Shown here one piece after another: positions 1 to 9,700 of a DNA stretch of 64,000 bases. The translations under genes were made by a program, and so were the position numbers. The DNA comes from Ignavibacteria bacterium UBA2333 (GTDB taxonomy: Bacteria; Bacteroidota; Ignavibacteria; Kapaibacteriales; Kapaibacteriaceae). The stretch spans positions 49,322-113,321 of the forward strand of contig DDUR01000053.1 of NCBI GenBank assembly GCA_002344895.1, written 5' to 3'. Under the pieces are notes generated by a model, which had not been told where the DNA came from, did not search any database, and was given only the letters and a program-made list of their open reading frames with translations. The first letter of the stretch is position 1. Each line of letters begins with the position of its first letter.

Positions 1-1825
1 GTTGTAACTGCTCCGTCATTTTTTCAATCTTTTCGGCAGCAGCTTCCATACGTTTCTCAAGCTCCGCCTGACGCTTCACCAGTTCCTCTGCTTTTTTAGC
101 TTCGTTCCACGACAGCTCCTTACCTTGAGCAGCCTGTTGTTTTTGGAGTTCACGCTGAAGTGTTTCTGCTTCCTTACGAATCTCGTCAGCTTCCTTGGCG
201 AGTTCCTTCATTTCTTTCGACACTTCACTCTGGGTTCGATCTGTCTGAGCAAAAACTTCTTCAAGAGAAGGTAAACGCACCTTGTAGGTTGATGTCTTTG
301 CCGTCTTTGGTCCAGCTACAACGTCGTTATCGGCAACCTCAAGGTAAAACTCATACACATCGTCTGGCGTAATGCCAATCCCTGCTAGGTCCCAAATCGT
401 CGCAACGTCTCTAACCGTTCCGTCTCCCGATATCGCTACATCCTTTGACGTAAACTTTGACTCTGCCTGAGCATATCTTGACTTTACGAGGCGATAGTGC
501 AGCTTTAATGATGAGAATCCATAATCATCGGTGATTGTCACACGTATTGGAAGACGTGCCTTCGGATCGATGTCGATGTCCTTCGTTGGTTCAATCATGG
601 CAATTGTCGGATATCCGTCCGACAATGCCACAAGTCTCCATGCGACAGGATCGACATTTGTGAGTCCTGCCTTGTCACGCAATTCGACGTGATATGTGCC
701 AGACGACGTGAGCGTAAATCTGCCCGTTGTCACAGATCCACGTGGTGACATCGGAACGCGTATGGTGTCGAGTGCCCCTTCTGCCCCTTGTACAATCACA
801 ATGTCGGCGGACGTAATATCCTTGTTTGCAGTAATCGTAAGATCAACCGTACTCCCAACAAGGGCGGCAACGTCGGCATTTCCCTCGTCGATGGCTTGAG
901 GTGGCAGCCGCGTGTATGACGGAGGAATCACACGTCCGGTCATCGCCCGAAGTAGTGGTCGATCATAGACACGAACCATTGCCGTATCCGTCACAACACC
1001 CGTTTCGAGCCATGCTCCTCGGGCATAGACGGCAACATCAGACTGGAGTCCTGTGATTTGATATGTATATGTTCCGGACGTGTCGCGGCGCACTTCAAAG
1101 GGTGCGAACCGACCGCTTGCTCCTTCACGAATAAACATCGTGATCGATTCGGGTGCTGTTCCTTGCGATGTAACCGCTATGCGAATCGACGAACCACGCA
1201 TTGCTGACGTATCGGACGTCTCTATCTGCAACGAATAGGGCGGAGGAGGAAGAAATGATTCATCGTATCGGACAATTCGCTCCCACGCTGCTCCGAACGT
1301 GTGTGGCAATGCGGCAGGGAGACCAAGAGCTAGTGCGAGTGCAAACGTAGCCCATATAGCAGCGCGACGTGTCGGTCTCCGATCGATGATTACCGAGAAA
1401 TCCTTTGGTGCAGCAACGGTATGAGCGGCATGTATGGCTGCATCACGCAGCGAACTGGAAGCCAGTGCTGCCGAGGTTGTTTCTAATTGCAAAGCATTAC
1501 ATAATCTATCACCGACATCATCGTAAAACCTGCCGACACGAAGTGCCAATTCTTCAATACTCGCAGATGAAATGACGCCAAGTAATCGTAATACGGGCAT
1601 GGTCATCAGGACAAGTGGCGATGTTATGCCTGTTGCTACTATAGCCCACCACATGGCCGTACGAATCTGCATTGATCCGTGAGCGAATTCCTCAAAGATT
1701 ATAAAGGCAACTACTACGGCAGATACGATCGTCGCTGACGTGAACAGGCCATTAAGCACAAAGAGTATGTGCTCGGCCCGACTGGTTGTCTGGAGTCGAC
1801 GCCGGAGTGGTTCGAGTGACGTCAT
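1..1825 (-). CDS. DUF4175-family membrane protein, N-terminal 608 residues (runs off window)
   Basis: The reading frame opens at ATG 1825 and is still open at base 1, so the C-terminal part is missing. Three hydrophobic segments lie near residues 27-48, 58-82 and 155-172. They are followed by a long extracytoplasmic beta-rich region with Ig-like stretches, and from about residue 517 by a Glu/Lys/Gln-rich coiled coil. This layout matches the large DUF4175 proteins of Bacteroidota, usually over 1000 residues and without a known reaction. The ATG overlaps the stop of the DUF4159 gene (TAATG), so the two are probably translationally coupled. A copy of the GGGGC-N4-GGGGC motif (774-787) is read here as QGAEGAL. 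The family name rests on layout and neighbour and is less sure than the coding call. Confidence 0.75.
   Translation of the reverse strand, partial: MTSLEPLRRRLQTTSRAEHILFVLNGLFTSATIVSAVVVAFIIFEEFAHGSMQIRTAMWWAIVATGITSPLVLMTMPVLRLLGVISSASIEELALRVGRFYDDVGDRLCNALQLETTSAALASSSLRDAAIHAAHTVAAPKDFSVIIDRRPTRRAAIWATFALALALGLPAALPHTFGAAWERIVRYDESFLPPPPYSLQIETSDTSAMRGSSIRIAVTSQGTAPESITMFIREGASGRFAPFEVRRDTSGTYTYQITGLQSDVAVYARGAWLETGVVTDTAMVRVYDRPLLRAMTGRVIPPSYTRLPPQAIDEGNADVAALVGSTVDLTITANKDITSADIVIVQGAEGALDTIRVPMSPRGSVTTGRFTLTSSGTYHVELRDKAGLTNVDPVAWRLVALSDGYPTIAMIEPTKDIDIDPKARLPIRVTITDDYGFSSLKLHYRLVKSRYAQAESKFTSKDVAISGDGTVRDVATIWDLAGIGITPDDVYEFYLEVADNDVVAGPKTAKTSTYKVRLPSLEEVFAQTDRTQSEVSKEMKELAKEADEIRKEAETLQRELQKQQAAQGKELSWNEAKKAEELVKRQAELEKRMEAAAEKIEKMTEQLQ
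774..787 (-). repeat. GGGGC-AGAA-GGGGC motif
   Basis: Dispersed motif copy inside the DUF4175 gene, G-rich on the coding strand. Confidence 0.85.
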
Positions 1826-2502
1826 TATCGTGTTAGAGCGTGGACAATGATATTCGTACCAAGTCGTAAAGCAAGCTCACGTCGTTCAGGACTATCGTTG
1901 TGAACTTCGGGATCGGCCCATCCGTCACTTGGATTCGTCTCATACGTGTAGAACACACAAAGTCGGCCTTCTACGAAGAGACCAAAACCCTGTGGGGGTT
2001 TTGCATCGTGTTCATGGATTTTCGGCAGACCGTTAGGAAAGTCAAAATGGCTGTGATAGATGGGATGATCAAACGGCAATTCAACAAAGTCCTGGTTAGG
2101 AAAGACCTTCTTCATTTCCGCCCTGATACTCGTATCCATGCCGTAGTCATCGTCGATGTAGAGGAACCCCCCACTCTGTAACCACGCACGTAAACGCCGA
2201 GCCTCACCATCGGAAAAGTTCACGGTACCGTGTCCCGTCATAAACACCAATGGATAAAGAAAGATGTTGTCGGTTGAGAGGTCAACATATTCGTAGACTG
2301 GTTCGACATCAATGGTGGTGTTTTCCGCCACGAAACGAAGCAAATTCACCTCAGCACTCGGATCGTTGTACCAGTCTCCCCCACCCTGATACTTTAGTCT
2401 GGCGAGACGCACAGCACTTTGTTTGCCACGATCAACCTGGGCGTCAACAGTGCCAAGGGTAACAAGCAAGGTGATGAGGAATGTCAGGAGAGAGCGAGTC
2501 AT
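1825..2502 (-). CDS. DUF4159 domain protein, exported
   Basis: A 225-residue protein with an N-terminal signal peptide (cleavage expected after VDA, near residue 21). The body resembles DUF4159, a glutamine-amidotransferase-like fold without proven catalysis. Supporting features are LARLKYQGGGDWYNDPSAE near the N-terminus, a central FMTGHG turn, and GGFLYIDDDYG. In Bacteroidota such genes sit beside MoxR, DUF58 and DUF4175 genes thought to act in envelope integrity. Here it lies between rsmG (4-bp ATGA overlap at its start) and the DUF4175 gene (TAATG overlap at its end), so all three are probably one transcript. The molecular role is unknown. Confidence 0.85.
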   Translation of the reverse strand: MTRSLLTFLITLLVTLGTVDAQVDRGKQSAVRLARLKYQGGGDWYNDPSAEVNLLRFVAENTTIDVEPVYEYVDLSTDNIFLYPLVFMTGHGTVNFSDGEARRLRAWLQSGGFLYIDDDYGMDTSIRAEMKKVFPNQDFVELPFDHPIYHSHFDFPNGLPKIHEHDAKPPQGFGLFVEGRLCVFYTYETNPSDGWADPEVHNDSPERRELALRLGTNIIVHALTR

Positions 2503-3200
2503 AGTGTTACGGTAACAACCTTCTTTTCGTCAGCTTCAAACCACGGCGCACCGAACAGTTTGACATTGTGAACGGTAATCTTGGCGTCAGGAAACATTTC
2601 GCGCGCTTCATCCAACTCTTCCGTTAAATCACCGCCTTTGAGAAACGCATAGATTCCCGTAGGAGCGAGTAACGGGCTGGACCACGACAGTAGTGCAGCT
2701 GTCCGAGCAACGGCGCGCGATATGATAACGTCGAAGGCCGCACGATAGTGCGTTTCCGTAACAAGATCTTCCACCCGTGCACACCTGGCCTCAACGTCCT
2801 TGAGTCCCGTGTGTTCAGCAAACATCTGTGTCATGGAAATCTTCTTACGAATCGAGTCAACAAGCAACATTCGCACGTCCGGACGGGCAATCTTGATTGG
2901 AATACCGGGTAACCCACCGCCAGTGCCGATGTCAAGAACTCTCGCTTTCTTCGGAATGTTGACGTACTTCAGTATCACAAGTGAATGCAGGATGTGACGA
3001 TCCCATAAATGTGACTCGTCTTTGCGGGAGACCATGTTCACACGAGCATTCCAGTACTTCAGTTCGTCGTGATATCGCGTTAGCCGTTCCATTTGCTCCT
3101 TATCGAGAACAATGGAATTGGCTGAACACGTCGTCCAGAAGTCAATGTCTCCGAAGATGTTCGATTCTTCCTGCATGGCCTGCGTAGGTTTGCCGTTCAT
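2499..3200 (-). CDS. rsmG: 16S rRNA (guanine527-N7)-methyltransferase RsmG
   Basis: RsmG transfers a methyl group from S-adenosylmethionine to N7 of G527 in 16S rRNA. The SAM-binding glycine loop is clear (VLDIGTGGGLPGIPIKIA), as are the upstream WDRHILHSL segment and the downstream VISRAVA motif of the family. The start at 3200 gives 233 residues. ATG 3176 (225 residues) is an alternative, and the frame stays open up to 3434, but that extension would run antisense through the glycosyltransferase. With the 3200 start, this gene and the plus-strand glycosyltransferase share one CATG as divergent start codons. The gene leads the DUF4159/DUF4175 operon. Confidence 0.93.
   Translation of the reverse strand: MNGKPTQAMQEESNIFGDIDFWTTCSANSIVLDKEQMERLTRYHDELKYWNARVNMVSRKDESHLWDRHILHSLVILKYVNIPKKARVLDIGTGGGLPGIPIKIARPDVRMLLVDSIRKKISMTQMFAEHTGLKDVEARCARVEDLVTETHYRAAFDVIISRAVARTAALLSWSSPLLAPTGIYAFLKGGDLTEELDEAREMFPDAKITVHNVKLFGAPWFEADEKKVVTVTL
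3185..3192 (+). promoter_or_regulatory. -7 box TAGGTTTG for the 3199 glycosyltransferase
   Basis: An exact match to the Bacteroidota -7 consensus TAnnTTTG, 6 nt before the ATG at 3199. This implies a leaderless or nearly leaderless mRNA and supports 3199 as the start. No clear -33 TTG was found. Confidence 0.5.
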
Positions 3201-3828
3201 GGATCTTCCGTTTTTCAGCGTCATCGTCTGCACGTACAATCGTGCGTCACTGCTCAGCAGGGCTTTGGACTCCCTTATCTCGCAGCGATACAAAAACTGG
3301 GAGGCCGTCATTGTTGACGATGGGTCGACCGACACAACGTCCTCGGTCGTACAAAGGTACGTAGCGATGGACCATCGATTTGTGAGCCTATACCAGACAA
3401 ATTCCGGCACGGGTGCGGCCAGGAATACGGGCATTACGCGTAGTCGAGGTCAATACGTCACCTTCCTTGACTCCGATGATGCCTATGCTCCAGATCATCT
3501 GAGTATTCGCTACGATCTTCTGCAGCAAGCCCCGATGACGGACCTATTGCACGGCGGAGTTCACATTATTGGAAGTCCATGGGTTCGTGACAAAGACGAC
3601 CCGTCTCGTTTTGTTCATCTTGACGACTGTGTTATCGGAGGGACGTTCGTGATAAAACGAGATGTCTTTTCGAGACTGGGGATGTTTGATGCCGTGCGGT
3701 ATGCTGACGATACAATGTTCTTTGATCGCGCCATGCAACATGGAGTAACCATCGAGAAGACTACGGAACCAACGTACATCTATCACCGCGATACACCCGA
3801 CAGTCTCTGCTCAACCTATGCCCCGTGA
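3199..3828 (+). CDS. family 2 glycosyltransferase (short)
   Basis: A GT-A fold transferase of 209 residues that would add a sugar from a nucleotide-sugar donor. The N-terminus has the typical strand FFSVIVCTYNRASLLSRAL, then VIVDDGSTDTT and the metal-binding FLDSDDA. A later segment, YADDTMFFDRA, occupies the acceptor-side acidic position. The protein is short for the family and ends soon after the catalytic core, so acceptor specificity cannot be read. The last 11 bases overlap the start of the endonuclease III gene. It is divergent from rsmG. The -7 box at 3185-3192 fits the chosen ATG and not the longer frame opening at 3112. Confidence 0.85.
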   Translation: MDLPFFSVIVCTYNRASLLSRALDSLISQRYKNWEAVIVDDGSTDTTSSVVQRYVAMDHRFVSLYQTNSGTGAARNTGITRSRGQYVTFLDSDDAYAPDHLSIRYDLLQQAPMTDLLHGGVHIIGSPWVRDKDDPSRFVHLDDCVIGGTFVIKRDVFSRLGMFDAVRYADDTMFFDRAMQHGVTIEKTTEPTYIYHRDTPDSLCSTYAP

Positions 3829-4465
3829 GTCAAAATCCGCACGCGCCCGTCGCCTCAGCACCATTCTCGATCGACTGTCCATCGCCTATCCAGATGCCCG
3901 AGTAGGTTTGGACTTCACGACACCCTTCGAACTCCTCATTGCCACCATACTTTCAGCGCAATGCACGGACGAGCGTGTGAATCAGGTCACCCCGAACCTC
4001 TTTGCCAAGTATCACTCTCCCGGTGATTATCTGTCCGTACCCCAGGAAGAACTCGAGGCAGATATTCACTCGACGGGATTTTATCGGAATAAGGCTCGAA
4101 ACATTCGTGCCTGTTGTACACGGTTGTTAGATGTATTCTCTGGTGAGGTACCTCATACCCTCGACGAGTTAACGTCGTTGCCAGGTGTTGGACGAAAAAC
4201 CGCCAATTGCGTTCTCTCAAATTGCTGGGATATTCCTGGAATCACTGTTGACACACACGTGACTCGAATCATGAATCTTCTAGGCATTGTATCTACAAAG
4301 GATGCTGTAGCGATTGAATATGCTCTGATGGATCTTGTACCTCAAGAGCGTTGGAATAGTATGAACCATCTCATCATTACTCACGGACGGAAGACGTGTA
4401 TTGCTCGGCGTCCGCAGTGCTCTACATGTAGTATTCGCGACCTCTGCCCCTCGGCAATTCCCTAA
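3818..4465 (+). CDS. nth: endonuclease III (DNA glycosylase/AP lyase)
   Basis: Removes oxidised pyrimidines from DNA and nicks the resulting abasic site in base excision repair. The helix-hairpin-helix LPGVGRKTAN carries the catalytic Lys, and the catalytic Asp lies in VDTHVTR. The C-terminus holds the four-cysteine [4Fe-4S] loop, C-x6-C-x2-C-x5-C (CIARRPQCSTCSIRDLC). At 215 residues the length is normal. The start ATG lies inside the 3' end of the upstream glycosyltransferase gene, so the two are probably co-transcribed despite unrelated roles. Confidence 0.96.
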   Translation: MPRESKSARARRLSTILDRLSIAYPDARVGLDFTTPFELLIATILSAQCTDERVNQVTPNLFAKYHSPGDYLSVPQEELEADIHSTGFYRNKARNIRACCTRLLDVFSGEVPHTLDELTSLPGVGRKTANCVLSNCWDIPGITVDTHVTRIMNLLGIVSTKDAVAIEYALMDLVPQERWNSMNHLIITHGRKTCIARRPQCSTCSIRDLCPSAIP

Positions 4466-4490
4466 CGCCGTATACGGACCGGCGTCACGT
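4465..4490 (+). terminator. weak hairpin after nth
   Basis: A 6-bp stem, ACGCCG (4465-4470) with CGGCGT (4480-4485), encloses a 9-nt loop and begins on the last base of the nth stop codon. Only a short, impure T-run follows, so termination would be weak. Confidence 0.35.
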
Positions 4491-4518
4491 TTTGCCCTCG
4501 TGATTACACGTAGGACAT

Positions 4519-6579
4519 ATGAAACCGTTCTCTGGCCGGGACTCACAGATTTGTCGCTGTATAGGACATCCCCTCGTTAGCCTTCTTGCGATAACATTCC
4601 TTGGTATCGCTGAAACAAAGGGTCAGCTCACTCCCGAACTCCGCGCGGGGGTAATCTCGGGGTCTGCAACACTGCGCGCTGATGCCGCAGCCTGCTGCCC
4701 GATATCATCAACTTCATTGTTAACGTCCTTATTTCTTGGAGCTGGTCTAGGTTACGATGTATCAACGTCTCTTTTGATCTATGCGCAGCTCGACGTGCGC
4801 ACAACGTGGCGATCTGCAACGGCATCAGAACACACAATCATCCTGAATCCAACAACGTCGCCGCCATCAACACTACCTGCCCGATTTGACCATCTCGTTG
4901 GTCTCGTTTCTTTTGCACCTGGAATCGACGTCGGTGGAGGATACACATGGAACAATATCGTGTTCCGCGCCGGAGCGTCGTCACGATGGTACGCCGTGCC
5001 AAGCACCAGTTCACAATCAAGACTTGTTACTGACAACTCACATGCGATTGTACTCAATGGATTTGACGGAGTACAGGCGTGGAATACACGCAGAATCGAC
5101 GGACACGTATGGTCCATCTGGTCTGACATATCCATTCATGTACCGTTCGTTCTTGAGAATCAGAACGTCCACATTGTAGCTGGAATCGAGTTGCCTGTCA
5201 TCGATACACGCCAATATCTCGTAACGCAAGGACCTCAGGTTCGACTCGGTCTAGCATACACCTGGCCGTCACATCCGCCAGCACTACCGAATGTTGACGG
5301 ACTAACGCCAGCTGCTCCGGTTTCTGATTCAACCTTCATAACCGAACTTCCTGACTTCTCGGTTGACCTGCCTGGTCTCATGTTGCAACAACGTCTGCGC
5401 CTTGTTGCACTTCAGGGGCGTCATCCCGATACGTTATATGTAGAAACGGAAGAAACCGAAACACACGATCATCTGCCAATACTACCCGTGCTGTTCTTTG
5501 ACGAAGGATCGTTCACTATTCCGTCACGATTCCGCTCAGCGATATCTGCCTGGATCACACGTCGTGGTGACGTCGATGTAGCAACGGCAGCTCGCGCCAG
5601 CCTCGCGATTATAGCCGAACGTCTGAAACAGGATACAAACAATGTCCTGCGAATCGTTGGCACCACGTCATCATACGGTGCAGATACTGGCCTGGCTCTC
5701 GCCCGACAACGTTCGGAGGCCGTCCGGAATGAGTTTGTACAACTCGGAGTTAAACCGAGGCAGCTCGTCATCGAAACCACGCTAACACCTCGACACCCTA
5801 CCGTCGCGGCAGATCCGGCGGATGCTCCATTTGCACATGAGGAGAACCAACGTGTAGATCTCGTAGCACATGACGATGTATTTGAACCAGTACTCGTTCG
5901 GCGTATCGTTCATGAATCTTCGGATGGCGTACTTGCTGCTCTTCTCGAGAACGAACCATCTGACCTACGGCCAACACGTCTCACACTCACGACAGGCCAA
6001 CAATTGCTGGCCGAACGATCAGATCCACGTCAGTTACCAAACGAAACACGTTTTCCCGTTGATGTTTTCCACAATCTTCCTCACGGAATTCACACCCTTG
6101 TGGGGATAACATCGGAAAGGGGCAAAAGGGGCGCATCGGATTCGGTTACGGTGATTCGACGGCACAAAAAACGTGTTCATCGCGACGTCATTGGAGGCCG
6201 AATAGTTGATCGAGTACGATTGATCGTATTCTCATACGACGAAACAGTCATTCGGGGTGCCAATCTCCGTAGAATCAAGACCTTACGGTCAGAAATCTCA
6301 TCAACAGATAGTATCAGAATTATTGGTCGTACCGACAATATCGGCGCATCGGCCTACAATATTGAAGTGTCACGGCGGCGTGCAATAGAAACGTCACGAG
6401 CTCTTGGTGTGGTACATGCCGACATTATCGCAAGTGGAGAAGGTGTCGAAACTGATCATCGTATCCCATCTCGGCGTGGCATAAACGACGTAGATCCAAC
6501 CACAGGCAGATTCTCGGATCGCACACCTGAAGGACGTATGTACAACCGTACCGTCATTATTGAACGCATCCTTCGATAG
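4519..6579 (+). CDS. outer-membrane-associated protein with two OmpA-like domains
   Basis: A 686-residue exported protein with an N-terminal hydrophobic signal segment after a longer than usual charged lead. The N-terminal third (to about residue 270) looks like a small outer-membrane beta-barrel. A first OmpA/MotB-like unit spans about 319-445 (VLFFDEGSFTIPSRF). A beta-rich linker follows, then a second OmpA-like unit from about 567 to the end (RTDNIGASAYNIEVSRRRA; end motif TPEGRMYNRT), which may bind peptidoglycan. It is a paralogue of the protein at 11041: both share a CCP motif after the signal, the same domain order and the TPEGR(M/F)Y ending. Together they flank the large T9SS protein. 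A GGGGC motif copy at 6119-6132 falls in the linker before the second unit. Confidence 0.85.
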   Translation: MKPFSGRDSQICRCIGHPLVSLLAITFLGIAETKGQLTPELRAGVISGSATLRADAAACCPISSTSLLTSLFLGAGLGYDVSTSLLIYAQLDVRTTWRSATASEHTIILNPTTSPPSTLPARFDHLVGLVSFAPGIDVGGGYTWNNIVFRAGASSRWYAVPSTSSQSRLVTDNSHAIVLNGFDGVQAWNTRRIDGHVWSIWSDISIHVPFVLENQNVHIVAGIELPVIDTRQYLVTQGPQVRLGLAYTWPSHPPALPNVDGLTPAAPVSDSTFITELPDFSVDLPGLMLQQRLRLVALQGRHPDTLYVETEETETHDHLPILPVLFFDEGSFTIPSRFRSAISAWITRRGDVDVATAARASLAIIAERLKQDTNNVLRIVGTTSSYGADTGLALARQRSEAVRNEFVQLGVKPRQLVIETTLTPRHPTVAADPADAPFAHEENQRVDLVAHDDVFEPVLVRRIVHESSDGVLAALLENEPSDLRPTRLTLTTGQQLLAERSDPRQLPNETRFPVDVFHNLPHGIHTLVGITSERGKRGASDSVTVIRRHKKRVHRDVIGGRIVDRVRLIVFSYDETVIRGANLRRIKTLRSEISSTDSIRIIGRTDNIGASAYNIEVSRRRAIETSRALGVVHADIIASGEGVETDHRIPSRRGINDVDPTTGRFSDRTPEGRMYNRTVIIERILR
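6119..6132 (+). repeat. GGGGC-AAAA-GGGGC motif
   Basis: Copy inside the first OmpA-domain gene, read as RGKRGA. Confidence 0.85.
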
Positions 6580-6648
6580 GCTCCGCTGTAACACAATGCA
6601 TCAGGTATGGTTGATGTATCATCGTAGACCGGTTATGCGGGACCTACG

Positions 6649-6656
6649 TACCTTTG
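6649..6656 (+). promoter_or_regulatory. -7 box TACCTTTG for the vWA/WD40 gene
   Basis: Fits TAnnTTTG and predicts a leader of about 45 nt. A small hairpin, CTGTCT (6658-6663) with AGACAG (6669-6674), starts right after the box. The -33 element is not clear. Confidence 0.45.
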
Positions 6657-6706
6657 CCTGTCTTACATAGACAGCAGTATTGCAGTTTGATCACGTGGAG
6701 GTGAGG

Positions 6707-9700
6707 ATGAGAGTACCGATCCGCTTATTCACTCTGGGTGTCGTGTGTCTGGCAGTTACCGCCAAGGCTACCGCTCAGGACTTTGCCATTCTTGCGAAGG
6801 AAATTCGAGCGTTTCCAAATATCAGGGCCCTTGTTTATTCGTTTAATCAGAACGGTCAACCACTGGTCCTGAATACAAGTGCACTTACCGTTCGTGAAAA
6901 TGGAACGATCGTCTCACACATTGCAAATGGCATTGGTGACTCGACGGGAAGAAACGTAAGTATGATGTTCGTTATGGACGCATCGTCCTCTACGCGAACA
7001 GGCACGACCTTCCCACAGGACATGCAAAAAACAGCCATAAAGGCTACGGAACGGCTCTTTGATAAGCCCCTCGACGAGGTTGGGCTGATTACATACGACA
7101 ACCGTGCTACCCTCGTCTACGGGTTAACATCTACGCGACCACAATTTGCAAGTGTAGTCGATGGTATTGCCGCTGGAACAGGCGACAACATTCCGGATGC
7201 ACTGGCTGGTTCACCATACGGAGCATTTAGTCAACTCCAGAATGCATCAAATTCGCGAGCATTGATACTGTTTACTGACGGTGCGCCATCTCTTCCAATT
7301 TCGTCACTCATCACGACTGCGCGTGCTTTTCGTATTGCAGTGTATGTCGTCGGCCTCAACACCTCACTTAGTGATGAGGTAAAACTTCTCGCTGATACAA
7401 CGGGCGGACTCTGGGTTGAGAACATAACGACATCGGCTGATGCCACCGTGTACACACGAGCCTTTGCAGCTCATGCAAAAGGATTGCGGTATACAGAAGT
7501 CGAGTGGACGTCTAATCTCAAGTGCGCAACAACTGTCGGTATAGACCTTTCGACTTCATCTTCATCACGAACCGATACATATACCGTCCCATCAACAGCA
7601 CGTACACTTCTAACAGCTTCGGTAACGAGTCTCGACTTCGGTGAAGTTCAAGCTGGTGAGACACGTGAACTCTCTGTTATGATAACTGCACGTAACGGTG
7701 ACTGCTCCCTTGGATCCATTACTATTCCCAACAGTCGTTTTACGATCGTTGAGGGAGCGATCTCAGGACCCGATACACTCTCAGCAAATGAGTCAAGAAC
7801 TATCCGTATCCGATTCACTCCTCTCGACTCATCGATTAATGTATCGACACTCACGATCGAATCTGAAGCATGCGATCAAGAAGTAGTGTACATGCGAGGA
7901 GGGTTCCGCGCTCGTGACCGTGCACTGCGCATAACGTCACCTAATGGTGGCGAACAATTGCAAGCTGGTCTACCGACCACAATCACGTGGGAAGGAGCTC
8001 TACCGTCGGATATCGTTCGTGTTGATGTATCGACAGACGCCGGAACGTCGTGGGCGCCGGTTTCCGAAACCGCCGACGGTTTAGAAGCAACATGGATACC
8101 CGGTCCGGCAACTACAATACGGGGTCGTATCAGATTGCAGAGAACGGCAATTGATCCATCAAAAATCGTATCAACCGTTCCACAACGCGATCCCTTGTAT
8201 GCAGCAGACTTTACACGCGATGGTCGACACGTTGTGACAGGTGGAGACGACCGTAGTGTTCGTCTCTATGATGCTAGGACAGGAGAGCAAGTTCGTATCA
8301 TCGGTACACATGGTGATTGGGTTTGGGCCGTCGCCTGTCACCCATCTCGCCCACTTGTCGCCACGGGTAGTCACGATGGCTCAGTACGCATCTGGAATTA
8401 TGAAACTGCGACCCGCGTTGCACTGATTCCGGCATCTGATCGAATCTGGTCTGTTGCCTTCACAGCAGATGGTTCAACACTGTTTGTTGGTAGTGACAGT
8501 GAAGTGATGCGCGTTAACACCGAAACGTGGGCAGTGGAACGAACACGACAGATTCCAGCTGGTAGTGGCTCTGTTCCCAATGTGATCTACTCAATTTCTG
8601 TTTCTTCGGATGGGTCGCGCATCGTAACTGCTGAGGGTTCTCGTGTTGTAGTTCGTAACGCAACAACGTTAGACTCACTTGCAGGATTCTCCGGCCACGA
8701 AGGTCCAGTCTATGCAGTGGCCTTTTCACCAGATGGCTCGCGAATTGCATCTGGTGGAGCCGACCGGATCATTCGCACATGGAATACAACATCTGCACAA
8801 GTTGTGAACGTCACACCTCTTGCAACGGGATCAATTCTGTCCCTACAGTATGCAACTAACGGACAGTTTCTTATCGCCGGTGGTGGAGATGCAACGGCGA
8901 AGATCTATTCTCCGAACCTGACACTTCAGAATTCGTTAGCCGGACACGCTGGCCTTGTGTACTCAGCCCGCCTTGATCGGACAAACGGATTCATCGTTAC
9001 GGCAAGCACCGATTACACAGCACGTATTTGGGACATTGCCGGTTTGCGCACGATTGAAGATGTCAGCGATGCAGATTTTGCCATCGTTGGTGGCACGGCT
9101 GCACCTCTGGACCGAACGTTCGGCGACGTGGCCGTTGGAACTGGCGTTGATCGCAAGTTCACAATCATTGAGAATACCGGCAACAGTCCAGTGGTCGTGC
9201 GCGCAATCCGCATCGCTTCGGGTAATGTATCGGAGTTTGGTATTGCAACACCGTCTACACCAGTTACAATTCCAGCCAACGGATCAATCGAAGTTATTGC
9301 GTCGTTTACACCAACAGCTACAGGTCAGCGATCTGTAGCCGTTGAATTCGAAACGGGAAGTGGCACAATTCGCTCCAACCTCACTGGTAATGGTGTTGCT
9401 CCTCGTCTCCTTGTCACGCCGACAGTGTATGATTTTGGACGCAAGCTTGCCAACCAGCAAGAAGAAGATCTGACCGTCAATATTGAGAATCCAGCCGGTG
9501 CATCAGCACCCGTCACAGTGAATTCAGTGACGATTGCAGGTCCTCAGAGTACGATGTATTCGGTAACGAGTGGAGGCGGATCGTTTACGCTGTCGCCAGG
9601 ACAGCGTCGTCCCGTCGTCGTTCGATTTACACCAACGGACCTCGGACGCTTTCCAGGCGTCATTGTTATCGATGATGCTGGAGCCACAATTGATCCCACA

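Noticed and set aside
3201..3434. Upstream extension of rsmG (open frame to 3434)
   Set aside because: The extra residues run antisense through the glycosyltransferase catalytic region and have no RsmG similarity.
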